A DNA stretch of 64,000 nucleotides from an uncultured Bacteroidia bacterium (lineage in GTDB: Bacteria; Bacteroidota; Bacteroidia; Bacteroidales; F082), in contig CADCGK010000012.1 of assembly GCA_902800965.1 (NCBI GenBank), positions 91,820 through 155,819 of the forward strand, given 5' to 3'. The position numbers were made by a program, and so were the translations under genes. Under the pieces are notes generated by a model. That model had not been told where the DNA came from, ran no database searches, and saw only the letters and a program-made list of their open reading frames with translations. Positions 50,489 through 58,910 of this stretch are shown piece after piece (position 1 is the stretch's first letter; the number at the start of each line of letters is the position of its first letter).

Positions 50489-51578
50489 CTATTTCTTCAC
50501 GAACTCCACTCGGCGGTTTTTGGCACGGCCTTCCGCTGTGTCGTTAGGAGCAATGGGAGCATGGGAACCCTTGCCTACGGGCGTGAGACGTGATTGTGCG
50601 ATGCCTTGCTTCACGAGGGCATTCACGATGACTTCAGCTCTTTGTTGGCTCAGCGGATCGTTCACGGCATCGGTGCCGGTGTTGTCGCAATGGCCCTGCA
50701 CCTCAAATGCAAGCTCGGGGTGTTCCTGCATCAGTTTGGCCACTCGGTTGATTTCGACGATGGATTCTGGCTTCAGGTCGGCCTTGCCCGTCTCGAAGGT
50801 GATGGCGTAGGAGACAATTTTGCCGTCAGTGGTGAGGCGGTCGTAGAGCGGCACGGCACCTTGGGCAATGCGCACATTGCTCAACCCCGTGTAGCGATAG
50901 AACGCTCCGCTGGCAAAGAACAGGTAGCCAGGGGCCTTCATGGCCGGCACGTTGATCATGCGCACGCCGTTCACATAGCCCTTGAAAGCCCGCTGGTTGA
51001 ACGAGAAGGCGAAGTGGTTCCACTCTCCGGGAACTATTGGATTGTCTTTTTCCAGATAGTCGCTGTTGCCCGGGTTCAGCCCCAGCATCTTTTCTCCAGT
51101 TGATTGGTTATCCCCATCCGGTTTCAGCAGGCTCCACAACAAGCTGCACGACCCGTCTTCCCTGTACCAGAACTTTACATAGCTCGACGAGTTATAGTAG
51201 CTGTCATCGCCGCGGTCGCCGAAATAAATGCTCATATCGAGCGTTGTCTCCTCCTCGTCCCCTGTATTCATCGGAGCCACGTAGAGGTCGAACTCCACCG
51301 TGAATACCTCTGGCAGCCAATCCCATTTCTTTTTCATCAGCGGCATCACCTGTCCCAGACCGTTGTCGGTGAAGGCAATCACGTTGCGTCCCTGCTGCTG
51401 TGCCGTTTCCCAAATCCCAGCTCATCGGGAATTCGCCGATTCGCTCACCTTCAAAGTTATCGTCGAAGATGATTTCGTCGCCAGGGACGAAGTCGGTTTT
51501 ATTATAAGTGGTCTCTTGAGCCATGGCATTCATGCCAACAAACAAAAGCATCGCTATTGCAGTAATAATCTTTTTCAT
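50489..51578 (-). pseudogene. OmpA-family exported protein, split by a frameshift
   Basis: The N-terminal frame starts at 51578 (MKKIITAIAMLLFVGMNAMA signal peptide, then GDEIIFDDNFEGERIGEFP). It loses phase near 51405-51425, where the sequence reads GATTTGGGAAACGG. The downstream frame, from about 51410 to 50489, continues the same protein: NVIAFTDNGLGQVMPL, a LamG-like middle, and an OmpA-type peptidoglycan-binding domain (ITFETGKADLKPES, VQGHCDNTGTDAVND, GRAKNRRVEF). One extra base in the homopolymer runs (TTT GGG AAA) would explain it. It may be a true pseudogene or an assembly error. Full protein would be about 362 residues. Confidence 0.8.
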
Positions 51579-51607
51579 TTTGAATTGTTTATGTTGATTG
51601 ATGGGCA

Positions 51608-51615
51608 CAAATATA
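51608..51615 (-). promoter_or_regulatory. -7 box of the OmpA-family gene
   Basis: TATATTTG on the minus strand, 29 bases before the ATG at 51578. It lies just after the ogt stop codon, so the gene has its own promoter. Confidence 0.45.
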
Positions 51616-51628
51616 CAAAGATTTTTAT

Positions 51629-52087
51629 TTATTGCTCGATTTGCAATAGTCGTTGTTTGATGTCGAGGCCCGAGGCATAGCCTGTGAGAGAGCCGTCGGC
51701 ACCGATGACGCGGTGGCAAGGTATGATGATGGAGATGGGGTTGCGATGCACGGCTTGTCCGATGGCTTGTGCCGAGCGGCAGCCAATGCGTCGGGCGATT
51801 TCGCCATAGCTCACCGTTGCGCCGTAAGGGATGTTTAGCAGCTCATGCCACACCTTTTGTTGGAAAGGGGTGCCTTGCGGTTTCAATGGAGGCGTGAAAT
51901 CGGGCTTTTTGCCACTGAAATAAAGGTCGAGCCAACGACGGGTTTCAGCAAAGATGGGGAGGTCTTGCTGGTCTTTCACATCCTGAGATTGCCCAAAGTC
52001 CAGCGCAGTCAACGACGTGCCGTCGCTGACCAAGATGATGGTTCCAACAGGAGAATGATAGAGCGCTTTCATTATGTTGGTCCTCAT
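51629..52087 (-). CDS. ogt: Methylated-DNA--protein-cysteine S-methyltransferase
   Basis: Repairs O6-methylguanine by transferring the methyl group to its own cysteine. Core motifs: GTPFQQKVWHELLNIPYG, SYGEIARRIGCRSAQAIGQA, and NPISIIIPCHRVIGADGSLT with the acceptor Cys. The start at 52087 overlaps the stop of the flavin reductase gene (ATGA), implying coupling; a second ATG at 52072 (MKALYHSPVG) is the alternative. About 152 residues, the short Ogt/AGT form. Confidence 0.93.
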   Translation of the reverse strand: MRTNIMKALYHSPVGTIILVSDGTSLTALDFGQSQDVKDQQDLPIFAETRRWLDLYFSGKKPDFTPPLKPQGTPFQQKVWHELLNIPYGATVSYGEIARRIGCRSAQAIGQAVHRNPISIIIPCHRVIGADGSLTGYASGLDIKQRLLQIEQ

Positions 52088-52713
52088 CTCTTCCAAGCGC
52101 CAATCACCTCTCCGATATAGACGGTATGGATACCTGCTTCGAAGCCGTCGTACCATTTTTTTGGTGTGTTGTTGCGGAAGTCTTTCTCCGTCTGATGCCA
52201 AGCCGTCATGGTCTCGCATTCGATCACCGTTTTGGCCTCCTCGTAATACGGCGTGCCGTGTTCCGTATAGGCCACATGCAGTCCTAGAGCGGCGGCTTTA
52301 TCGCCATCACGACCGCTGTACCGGCCCATATATTGCCACACCTCGTCGTTGTCGAACTCCATGATGGTGAATCGCGGATGGCGTTCCATGAATTCGTACG
52401 TGTAGCGTGCTGGGGCCACATACACCGTTACGGCAGGACGGTCGTGTCCGAGGTAGTTGCCGATGCCGCCCCAGCCGATGGTCATGGCGTTGCTTTCGGT
52501 GGTATCGCCCGAGCAGAGGATAAGGTTTTTGGTAAAAAAGGTGAAGCCATTGTCGGCAAAGTCCTTTTGCACATCGAAAGGTTTCAATTCGGTATTCATG
52601 GTCGTTTCCTGTTTTTCTTGTTGGTAGTTGTTTTGAGTTGGCTGGTTGCCGCAGCTGGAAAGAAATACCAGCAGCAAGGTAGTGATCCCTAATGTTTGTA
52701 ATACGTGTTTCAT
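52084..52713 (-). CDS. Flavin reductase-like split-barrel lipoprotein
   Basis: The N-terminus ITTLLLVFLSSCGNQPTQN is a lipoprotein signal (Leu-Ser-Ser-Cys). The rest is an FMN-binding split-barrel protein of the flavin reductase/DIM6 type: KNLILCSGDTTESNAMTIGW, PAVTVYVAPARYTYEFMERH and IGEVIGAW at the end. Most relatives are cytoplasmic, so the lipid-anchored form is unusual though seen in Bacteroidetes. Operon with ogt by ATGA overlap; vsr ends nine bases upstream. Confidence 0.82.
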   Translation of the reverse strand: MKHVLQTLGITTLLLVFLSSCGNQPTQNNYQQEKQETTMNTELKPFDVQKDFADNGFTFFTKNLILCSGDTTESNAMTIGWGGIGNYLGHDRPAVTVYVAPARYTYEFMERHPRFTIMEFDNDEVWQYMGRYSGRDGDKAAALGLHVAYTEHGTPYYEEAKTVIECETMTAWHQTEKDFRNNTPKKWYDGFEAGIHTVYIGEVIGAWKR

Positions 52714-52722
52714 TGGTCAGTT

Positions 52723-53277
52723 TTAATTTCTGTTATAATTGATTTCTTCTGCCGCCAGGGGCACTTCGGTTTCTTGATGGTAGGTGAAAGGAATGTGCTT
52801 ATGGCTATGAAGCTTAAGGAAGTAGTCATTAAGTTGGAGTTCTACTCGATTCATGGTCTCCTCGATACGTTTCGGCTTGAGCTCGCATTCCCAAACAACG
52901 ATCACCTGCCATCCGTTATCATGAAGCACTTGATAGTTTTTTTGGTCCCGTTCTTGGTTCCTTTTGATTTTGTTCACCCAAAACTCTCGATTCGTTTCTG
53001 GAATCTTACAACACGTTGAATTGGTTACTCCTCCCTCCTCACTCCTAACTCCCAACTCCACCTGGTGTCCATGCCAGAAGCACCCGTTCACGAAGATCGC
53101 CGTATGGTATTTCCGCATCACGATATCCGGTTTGCCAGGCACCGACTTCACGTTGAGACGGTAGCGGTAGCCGTGGTGCCATAGCCATTGCCGCACCTTC
53201 AGCTCGGGCTTGGTGCCTTTGCCGTGGATGTGTGACATCACGAGGTGACGTTGTTCGGGAGTGAGGTGGTCGGTCAT
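52723..53277 (-). CDS. vsr: Very short patch repair endonuclease with in-frame heptad insert
   Basis: Nicks DNA at T:G mismatches arising from 5-methylcytosine deamination. Motifs: LTPEQRHLVMSHIHGKGTKP, RYRLNVKSVPGKPDIV with Asp51, and AIFVNGCFWHGH. Residues about 73-88 (VELGVRSEEGGVTNST) are the translation of a heptad repeat array. The family sequence resumes with CKIPETNREFWVNKIKRNQERD. The 184 residues exceed the usual 130-150. The insert falls in a surface loop between the HGH motif and the Cys-containing segment, so the enzyme may still fold. No cytosine methyltransferase gene is nearby. Confidence 0.9.
   Translation of the reverse strand: MTDHLTPEQRHLVMSHIHGKGTKPELKVRQWLWHHGYRYRLNVKSVPGKPDIVMRKYHTAIFVNGCFWHGHQVELGVRSEEGGVTNSTCCKIPETNREFWVNKIKRNQERDQKNYQVLHDNGWQVIVVWECELKPKRIEETMNRVELQLNDYFLKLHSHKHIPFTYHQETEVPLAAEEINYNRN
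53027..53059. repeat. Heptad array inside vsr
   Basis: ACTCCTCCCTCCTCACTCCT continues with AACTCCCAACTCC. Read on the minus strand in frame as Glu-Leu-Gly-Val-Arg-Ser-Glu-Glu-Gly-Gly-Val. Confidence 0.8.
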
Positions 53278-53281
53278 AACA

Positions 53282-53953
53282 TTACCAGATAAAAGGCAAA
53301 ACCTTGTATTTTACCCGTTGTTTGTATTCGCTGTAGCCCTCTAGGCCTTGTTCCAAGACTGCTTCTTCGTTACGGATGCGTTTGGCGATAAGAGGGATAT
53401 AGAGCAGCATGATGGCGAAAGAAATCGGTGAGGCCAAAACCAGAGGCATCATCAGGAAAAGGATGGTGGTAGCCATGTACATCGGGTGACGGACCACCCC
53501 ATAGAGGCCCGTGTCGATCACTTTCTGGTGTTCCTGTACCTCAATAGTCCGTGAGAGGTAAGTGTTTTCGCGCAGCACCTTGGCATATAGGCCATAGCAC
53601 ACCAGGAAGAGCGCCGCGGCTACCCATACCGCCCAGTTGGGCAACACCAGCCACTGGAAACGCCAGTTGAGGCCAGCCACAACGAAAGCTGCCACAAACA
53701 GCAAGCCCGACAAGGCTACGACCGTCTTTTGTTCTTTTTCCTGTTCTTTAGCATTCAGCCGTTTCTTGAGCAGTTCAGGATTCTTGACCATCATGACAAG
53801 TCCCGCGATGAACATCGGCACGAAGAGGACACCCATCAGCAGCCAGCCTTGCCAATAATGGAACGAGCCGGCAGGAAGGAAGATGAGGAGACCGAGGAGA
53901 ATTACCCCGAGAAAAAACTTGGTTAACGCTTGAAACAGTAAGTTTGATTTCAT
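53282..53953 (-). CDS. Isoprenylcysteine carboxyl methyltransferase-like membrane protein, 223 aa
   Basis: Five or so hydrophobic segments, with the family's SAM-binding end: DTGLYGVVRHPMYMATTILF and RIRNEEAVLEQGLEGYSEYK. Related proteins methylate lipids or small molecules in the membrane; bacteria lack prenylated CAAX proteins, so the substrate is unknown. Four bases before vsr on the same strand. A variant -7 box, TATCTTCGC, lies at 53960-53968. A second, shorter homologue lies at 61711-62208. Confidence 0.82.
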   Translation of the reverse strand: MKSNLLFQALTKFFLGVILLGLLIFLPAGSFHYWQGWLLMGVLFVPMFIAGLVMMVKNPELLKKRLNAKEQEKEQKTVVALSGLLFVAAFVVAGLNWRFQWLVLPNWAVWVAAALFLVCYGLYAKVLRENTYLSRTIEVQEHQKVIDTGLYGVVRHPMYMATTILFLMMPLVLASPISFAIMLLYIPLIAKRIRNEEAVLEQGLEGYSEYKQRVKYKVLPFIW

Positions 53954-54006
53954 GATGGTGCGAAGATACAGTATTTTCAGTTATCTTTATATTCTATAAT
54001 TATTGC

Positions 54007-54121
54007 TTTTAGCTATGAAACAGTTTGTTCATTCCCTGAAGGCGAGCTTGCCTATAAGATCACTTTACCCGAAGGATTCGACATTACCAAGGATCATTGT
54101 CCTACCGTGGTTATTCAACCT
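54007..54121 (+). pseudogene. Alpha/beta hydrolase N-terminal remnant
   Basis: Without any start codon, the plus strand reads SYETVCSFPEGELAYKITLP then EGFDITKDHCPTVVIQP. This resembles the first strands of a serine aminopeptidase-type hydrolase (PEGFDxxKxCPTVVxxHG). The frame then runs into the 3' end of an opposing gene, without the HG or nucleophile motifs. Probably a decayed fragment; small size makes this tentative. Confidence 0.4.
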
Positions 54122-54578
54122 CTATTTCAATTTTTGCTTCGTCAAAAGAGTTGCCATTCCATTTGAGCAAGAAATCATCATAAACGAAATCGTCTTCCAT
54201 GGTCCAACGCACGGCCGTTACATTGATGTCTTTCCCTTCTTTAGGTAATTCGAAGAAAAGTGAGCCTGGGTGGTTATTCACGATTTTCATGACGGTTTGA
54301 TGGATTGTAGTGTCGGGTGACATCACTTGTGTTTTTGGGTCGAAGTCGTAAAACAGAATCACCGCATCACATTTTTCACCTTCATAACCTATCTGCATCA
54401 GGACGCCCACCAGCTGGTGCCCATTGGGACGACGCCAATAACACATCTCTGTTAGGTAATCGAACTGTCCACCCATATCGCATTTGATATAGCCATTACG
54501 AGGGAGGTCTTCCGAATAATAGTGCTTTTCTTCCCAAGAGTAGTCTCCGGGTTTTTTGACTTTGTTTTTCATGTTCAA
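54111..54578 (-). CDS. Hypothetical protein, 155 aa
   Basis: Reads GDYSWEEKHYYSEDLPRNGY and MCYWRRPNGHQLVGVLMQIG, then FYDFDPKTQVMSPDT and WTMEDDFVYDDFLLKWNGNS. Aromatic-rich and acidic. I do not recognise a family with confidence. Many Bacteroidetes homologous-looking proteins carry a signal peptide, but this one starts MNMKNKVKKPGDYS with none, so the export end may be lost. The 3' end overlaps the hydrolase remnant on the other strand. Confidence 0.6.
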   Translation of the reverse strand: MNMKNKVKKPGDYSWEEKHYYSEDLPRNGYIKCDMGGQFDYLTEMCYWRRPNGHQLVGVLMQIGYEGEKCDAVILFYDFDPKTQVMSPDTTIHQTVMKIVNNHPGSLFFELPKEGKDINVTAVRWTMEDDFVYDDFLLKWNGNSFDEAKIEIEVE

Positions 54579-54613
54579 AAGTATTAATCGAATAAGTTTT
54601 TGTAGGTTTTTAA

Positions 54614-55108
54614 TTATTTAAATTCATCAAGATAGGCATTCAGGAACCGTTCGGCAAGGCTGTTGGGGCGGATGTTCTGCCGAGCCTCCTCTGGGGTGAA
54701 CCATTGATAGGAGTCGATCTCCCTGTTGGGTGAAAGCTCACTGGCATCTTTCACGAAGGCCGTGAAGTTACACATCAGCGTGTTCGACGGCTCGAAGAAG
54801 CTGGTACGGTTGAACCTGACGCGGCTCACCGTCATCCCCGTCTCTTCCTTGATCTCGCGGCCCACGGCGTGTTCCAGTGGTTCGCCACGATTCACGTAGC
54901 CTGCCACGAGGATGAAGAACGGCCGTCCATATTGTTTGATCAGCAGGATCTCCCCAGTCTGTTCGTTGATGACGATCATGCTCACCGCCACGTTGTACAT
55001 GGGGAAACGGAATTCCTCGCATTGGGGGCAGTAAGGCACGATGCCCTCCCCTTCCAGGGGCTTTTCGATGAGCGGTGCGCCGCATGAATGGCAATGTTTT
55101 TGGATCAT
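54614..55108 (-). CDS. NUDIX hydrolase with zinc ribbon, NudC-like
   Basis: The N-terminal zinc ribbon is CHSCGAPL ... YCPQCEEFRFP. The Nudix box is GYVNRGEPLEHAVGREIKEE then TGM, matching Gx5Ex7REUxEExGU. This arrangement resembles the NAD pyrophosphatase NudC without its N-terminal domain, so hydrolysis of NADH or a related dinucleotide is likely but not certain. Seven bases after the PfkB kinase gene. Confidence 0.88.
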   Translation of the reverse strand: MIQKHCHSCGAPLIEKPLEGEGIVPYCPQCEEFRFPMYNVAVSMIVINEQTGEILLIKQYGRPFFILVAGYVNRGEPLEHAVGREIKEETGMTVSRVRFNRTSFFEPSNTLMCNFTAFVKDASELSPNREIDSYQWFTPEEARQNIRPNSLAERFLNAYLDEFK

Positions 55109-55115
55109 ATCGTTA

Positions 55116-56018
55116 TCATTTATGAATAGATGCGACCAATTCGTCGCTGATGTTATTACCTAACTGGCGGCAGACGTCTTGGCTCCAACGTTGGGCCATC
55201 ATGATTAGGTGAGAGGTGAGAGGTGAGAGATGAGAGGTTGAGGCAATGATTTTGGCGTAGATATAGCCGGCGTTGAAGTTATCGCCCGCTCCGACCGTGC
55301 TGACTGTTTCGATGGGCTGCACGGAATATGTCTCGCAACCCTCGGGTGTATAGACCCGTATCGGACGAGCGCCGTCGGTCAAGATAAGGGTGCTGCAATA
55401 GCAACTCACCTGTGCGTAGATGGCATCACCGTCACTCAGGCCGTACAGATAGTTGAAATCCTCCATCGACCCACGCACCACGTTGGCCAAACTCATGTTC
55501 TCTTCGACATTTGGCTTCAGGACAGGGATATCGGCGATATAGTTTTTGCGGAAGTTGACATCATAATAAAGCCACGCCCCCGCTTCGTGTGCTTTACGCA
55601 GCAAACCGACCACTTTTTGACGTATGGCTGGATTGATGGCGAAGAAAGACCCAAATAGCACCACGTCGTCGCTGTTAAACTCTGGCAGCTTTCCGCTGAG
55701 TGCAACGGGCGATGAATCTTTATAGAACACATATTGTGCATCGTTATGCTCATCGAGAAACGCCAACGATATGGGTGATTTGCCGTGTTCGCGACGGAAA
55801 ACATATTCCGAAGAAACGCCATTCTCTTTCAGATAGTTGCATATCAGATCGCCCACGTGGTCATCCCCCACTTCCGTCACCATGGCACAGTTCACCCCTG
55901 CCCTTCCTAGCGAGACGATACTGTTGAACGTCGAGCCGCCTGGGACCGCCTTTAGGGGTTGGTCATCCTTGAAGAGGATGTCGAGGACGGTTTCTCCGAT
56001 GCCGAGGACGCGAGTCAT
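55116..56018 (-). CDS. PfkB-family carbohydrate kinase with in-frame heptad insert
   Basis: The start at 56018 gives MTRVLGIGETVLDILFKDD, the normal opening of fructokinase-like PfkB kinases. AVPGGSTFNSIVSLGRAG is the sugar-binding region, and TVGAGDNFNAGYIYAKI (240-257) is the second PfkB signature with the catalytic Asp. Directly after it, residues about 258-272 (ASTSHLSPLTSHL) are the translation of CACCTCTC-type heptads; family sequence resumes at MMAQRWSQDVCRQLG. The insert falls in the helix after the anion hole, so activity could be affected. A variant -7 box TATCTTCGC lies at 56034-56042. Confidence 0.87.
   Translation of the reverse strand: MTRVLGIGETVLDILFKDDQPLKAVPGGSTFNSIVSLGRAGVNCAMVTEVGDDHVGDLICNYLKENGVSSEYVFRREHGKSPISLAFLDEHNDAQYVFYKDSSPVALSGKLPEFNSDDVVLFGSFFAINPAIRQKVVGLLRKAHEAGAWLYYDVNFRKNYIADIPVLKPNVEENMSLANVVRGSMEDFNYLYGLSDGDAIYAQVSCYCSTLILTDGARPIRVYTPEGCETYSVQPIETVSTVGAGDNFNAGYIYAKIIASTSHLSPLTSHLIMMAQRWSQDVCRQLGNNISDELVASIHK
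55205..55247. repeat. Heptad array inside the PfkB kinase gene
   Basis: GTGAGAGGTGAGAGGTGAGA units, the same type as the array at the end of glnA, read through on the minus strand as Thr-Ser-His-Leu-Ser-Pro-Leu-Thr-Ser-His. Confidence 0.8.
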
Positions 56019-56173
56019 AGTAATGTTTTTTTTGCGAAGATACAATTTTTCACATTGTTTCATTCCAACTTGAAGCGCAAAAAAGCATATCAAGATCTCA
56101 AATCAAAAACCGCTATTGACATTACATCGCAATCATCACCAAAGACCATTCTTTTTCTCCGCAACATAAACGG

Positions 56174-57496
56174 TCACAAGACGATAAGTGAAGACAGCTT
56201 CCGCTTGGTTTCTTCTAGATCTGATTTCTCCAAGGGAATTCCAACGAGATATGCTTTTGCAGAATAGCCATTGATGCCACTAAGTATATCTAACTCTCGA
56301 GAAACGAAGTGATCGGAAGGATAAATGAGCATAGCATGCTTTTGTTTATTTCCGCAAAATGATGAATATGCCAAGACCTGATGGAAATCCTCACGGAATG
56401 TCTCTCTTAGTTGCTCGCTGTCACCATTTATTTGATAAATATGTGACTTGTATTTTGCGTCAATAATATACTGGACGTCAGATTTGTCAATGATAATATC
56501 AGGTTCAATATATTTCAAGCTCCATGCTGGTCTATTACCAAATATCGGAAAATGAGGATTGCATACAATCCTTGCACCTTTGCTCCTTGCCACTTCCTTT
56601 AACAAATATTGCACATAACGCTCGAAAAACTGAGCAAAATCTAAGCGCCAAGCATTTTGAGAACTAGATGCATTTTGTAGTACTCTGTTTGCCACCTCCT
56701 TGAGTTTCTTTACGACAACAGGGTCTGACATGTGAATCTTCACTTCAGATACCGCATGAACAGAATGACGATTAAACGTATTCAATAAATTCGTTATTTT
56801 GTCCATGTATGCCATCCGAGAACGAATGGGTGTCCTGGTTGACATTATTTCATCTATACACAAACCCAGTACAAAGTTTAACTCTTCCCACTCTTTATGG
56901 CTTTTGGATAGAACATTACAGCTATTGGGATATCTTAATGTGTTACGAGGTTCATAACTATTCAATGCATATTTATCCCACTTCGTTGAGTTCGTTGGTC
57001 TTGTTTCTATCTTCTCGACATTATCAAATTTACGCCATTTGTACCTTTTTGCTTCAATATATCGATCAACAAAATTCTGACATTCAAAATACAATGGAGG
57101 CTTAATATAACTACCGGAAGACAGTTTTATACGTTCATTAAACTCAGGTTCTACAAACTCTCCTATAACAGACAACAACTCTGAAACGTCTTCACCAAAG
57201 CGTCCCGTAACAATAAGATTCCCCGAAGGCAAACCTGTACTAGGAGATAACAAAGGTACGCAACCAATATATTTTGAGGTAGTAAGTTTCAACACATACT
57301 TTCCGCTATCAGCATATTCACCAATGGCATTTATCTCCAAAAACTTAAACGTCTCAGCATTTCGTAGTAGAAATTTTTGAACGGCTGTTTCTGGATAACG
57401 CTTGTCTTCGTCCCATGCTTCATTAAGAGATGAAAAAGAGACAACATTAGTCTGAAGTACAGGGAAAATGAATGTTGAGGACTGTTTCTTACTCAT
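56174..57496 (-). CDS. McrC-like nuclease subunit of an McrBC-type restriction system
   Basis: A 440-residue McrC family protein. The C-terminal PD-(D/E)xK nuclease core reads IEPDIIIDKSDVQYIIDAKY (about residues 327-350), then LRETFREDFHQVLAYSSFCG. The N-terminal part is beta-rich, as in McrC proteins that contact the McrB ring. The start overlaps the end of mcrB by eight bases. The pair would cut DNA carrying modified bases. AT-rich relative to the housekeeping genes, consistent with acquisition. Confidence 0.88.
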   Translation of the reverse strand: MSKKQSSTFIFPVLQTNVVSFSSLNEAWDEDKRYPETAVQKFLLRNAETFKFLEINAIGEYADSGKYVLKLTTSKYIGCVPLLSPSTGLPSGNLIVTGRFGEDVSELLSVIGEFVEPEFNERIKLSSGSYIKPPLYFECQNFVDRYIEAKRYKWRKFDNVEKIETRPTNSTKWDKYALNSYEPRNTLRYPNSCNVLSKSHKEWEELNFVLGLCIDEIMSTRTPIRSRMAYMDKITNLLNTFNRHSVHAVSEVKIHMSDPVVVKKLKEVANRVLQNASSSQNAWRLDFAQFFERYVQYLLKEVARSKGARIVCNPHFPIFGNRPAWSLKYIEPDIIIDKSDVQYIIDAKYKSHIYQINGDSEQLRETFREDFHQVLAYSSFCGNKQKHAMLIYPSDHFVSRELDILSGINGYSAKAYLVGIPLEKSDLEETKRKLSSLIVL

Positions 57497-58898
57497 ACAT
57501 CAACACACCAAGTTTGTTGTAGAAATAGTTGCTAAATTCATCCTTGGCTTTCAATAGATACCCTTCGTTAAAATATTCTTTCATCAACGGCATTATTTCA
57601 TATTCGAGACGTGTCTTCATTTCATCTTCATCTTTTGCAATAAAATACGACTGTCCTGGCTGAAGATTCAGTTCGTCGTCCGTGGCGTATTTCTGAAAAA
57701 GAGACTCGAAATCATTGAAATAATCCTTTTGGAAGTCTAAGCTTTGAATCTCGTGGGGCTTAAGTGTTATCCAAGTAAATCTTCTGCGCAAAGCAAAATC
57801 TACGACAGCCAGACTCCTGTCTGCTGTATTCATTGTGGCAATCACAAATAAATTCTCAGGTAGAACTTCCAGGTCTGCATCACCAACTTTTATTGTATAA
57901 TTATGGTTAGATTGATTTTTCTCAAACAGGTAGAAAACAGGTCCTAATACATTTGAAAGATTGGCTCGATTTATTTCGTCTATAATCAACAACACCTTTT
58001 TGTTTGAATTGTCTTGTGCAGACTTGATAGCACGATAGAGAACGCCCTCATTTGGTTCGTATAATAATTTATCTGCATTTAAGACAGGACGTATTCCATA
58101 TACAAAATCTGAAAAGGTTGTCTCGGCATGGAACTGCTCAAAATGTATAATATCAAATTTTTTGGCAACTTCTAGTGCCGAATATGTTTTACCAGTACCC
58201 GGTGCACCTTGTAAAACAACAAATTTATTGTGTCGCAAGATACAATCAATCTGATATGGTCCCAAATATTTTCTATTATCTTGGGGTAAAAACTTCTTAA
58301 CTGTTTTCATCTGTGTTTTGTTTGCCCAATTTCGTATCAGAGCGTATGTCGCAATCCATCGTTTTATCGTCAGTAGATTCTCTTCGTCTTTTGTGTCGTC
58401 TGAGAAATCCAATATCTGTGAGGCGGGTAGCACCTTTTTGTAAGTATCAATAACCTTCTTTAATTGGGGATAATTCTCTTTTATTTCAGCCATTAAATCC
58501 AAAGACGAATTTTCTATATCGCTAAAGTCGTTTTTGAAATAAGCCTTACAGCCATCTTGGCGCAGCTTAGAGAACTGACGTCTTACCCAAGGTAATGTCG
58601 CAATATCATAATCGTTAGCAAAGCCAAGCGAACCTACTCCAAATGCCACGATACATGCTTTGTTGTCAATCTGTGGAAAAAAGACAAGCGAGTAATCGTG
58701 GTAGCCTCCACTGTATTCTTCTTCGTCTCGTATAAATCCAAAATAAGCACCTTTCAAGAAATCCTCTTGATTATTCTGTTTACCTGTTGCATTGTCTCGA
58801 ACGATGGTATTACCCTTAGGATTTCCACTCGTCTTTTGCTCCATACCACACTCTTGAGCAAAAGCAATAACTTGATCAAATAGGTTCTGTAACTCCAT
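57489..58898 (-). CDS. McrB-like AAA+ GTPase/ATPase subunit
   Basis: A 469-residue protein. The N-terminal 170 residues (FLKGAYFGFIRDEEEYSGGY, YSLVFFPQIDNKACIVAFGV) are probably a DNA or modified-base recognition domain, resembling MrcB-type N-domains. The AAA+ motor follows: Walker A QGAPGTGKTYSALEVA near 230, Walker B KVLLIIDEINRANLSNVLG near 305, and the McrB-specific NTADRSLAVVDFALRRRF. A helical C-terminus is present. It lies 12 bases after an XRE regulator gene. The true target modification cannot be read from sequence. Confidence 0.9.
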   Translation of the reverse strand: MELQNLFDQVIAFAQECGMEQKTSGNPKGNTIVRDNATGKQNNQEDFLKGAYFGFIRDEEEYSGGYHDYSLVFFPQIDNKACIVAFGVGSLGFANDYDIATLPWVRRQFSKLRQDGCKAYFKNDFSDIENSSLDLMAEIKENYPQLKKVIDTYKKVLPASQILDFSDDTKDEENLLTIKRWIATYALIRNWANKTQMKTVKKFLPQDNRKYLGPYQIDCILRHNKFVVLQGAPGTGKTYSALEVAKKFDIIHFEQFHAETTFSDFVYGIRPVLNADKLLYEPNEGVLYRAIKSAQDNSNKKVLLIIDEINRANLSNVLGPVFYLFEKNQSNHNYTIKVGDADLEVLPENLFVIATMNTADRSLAVVDFALRRRFTWITLKPHEIQSLDFQKDYFNDFESLFQKYATDDELNLQPGQSYFIAKDEDEMKTRLEYEIMPLMKEYFNEGYLLKAKDEFSNYFYNKLGVLMYE

Positions 58899-58910
58899 AT
58901 AACAAAAATA

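Noticed and set aside
51629..52219. Longer start for the ogt gene at 52219
   Set aside because: The extra 44 residues are the mirror of the flavin reductase 3' end in another frame and do not resemble Ogt.
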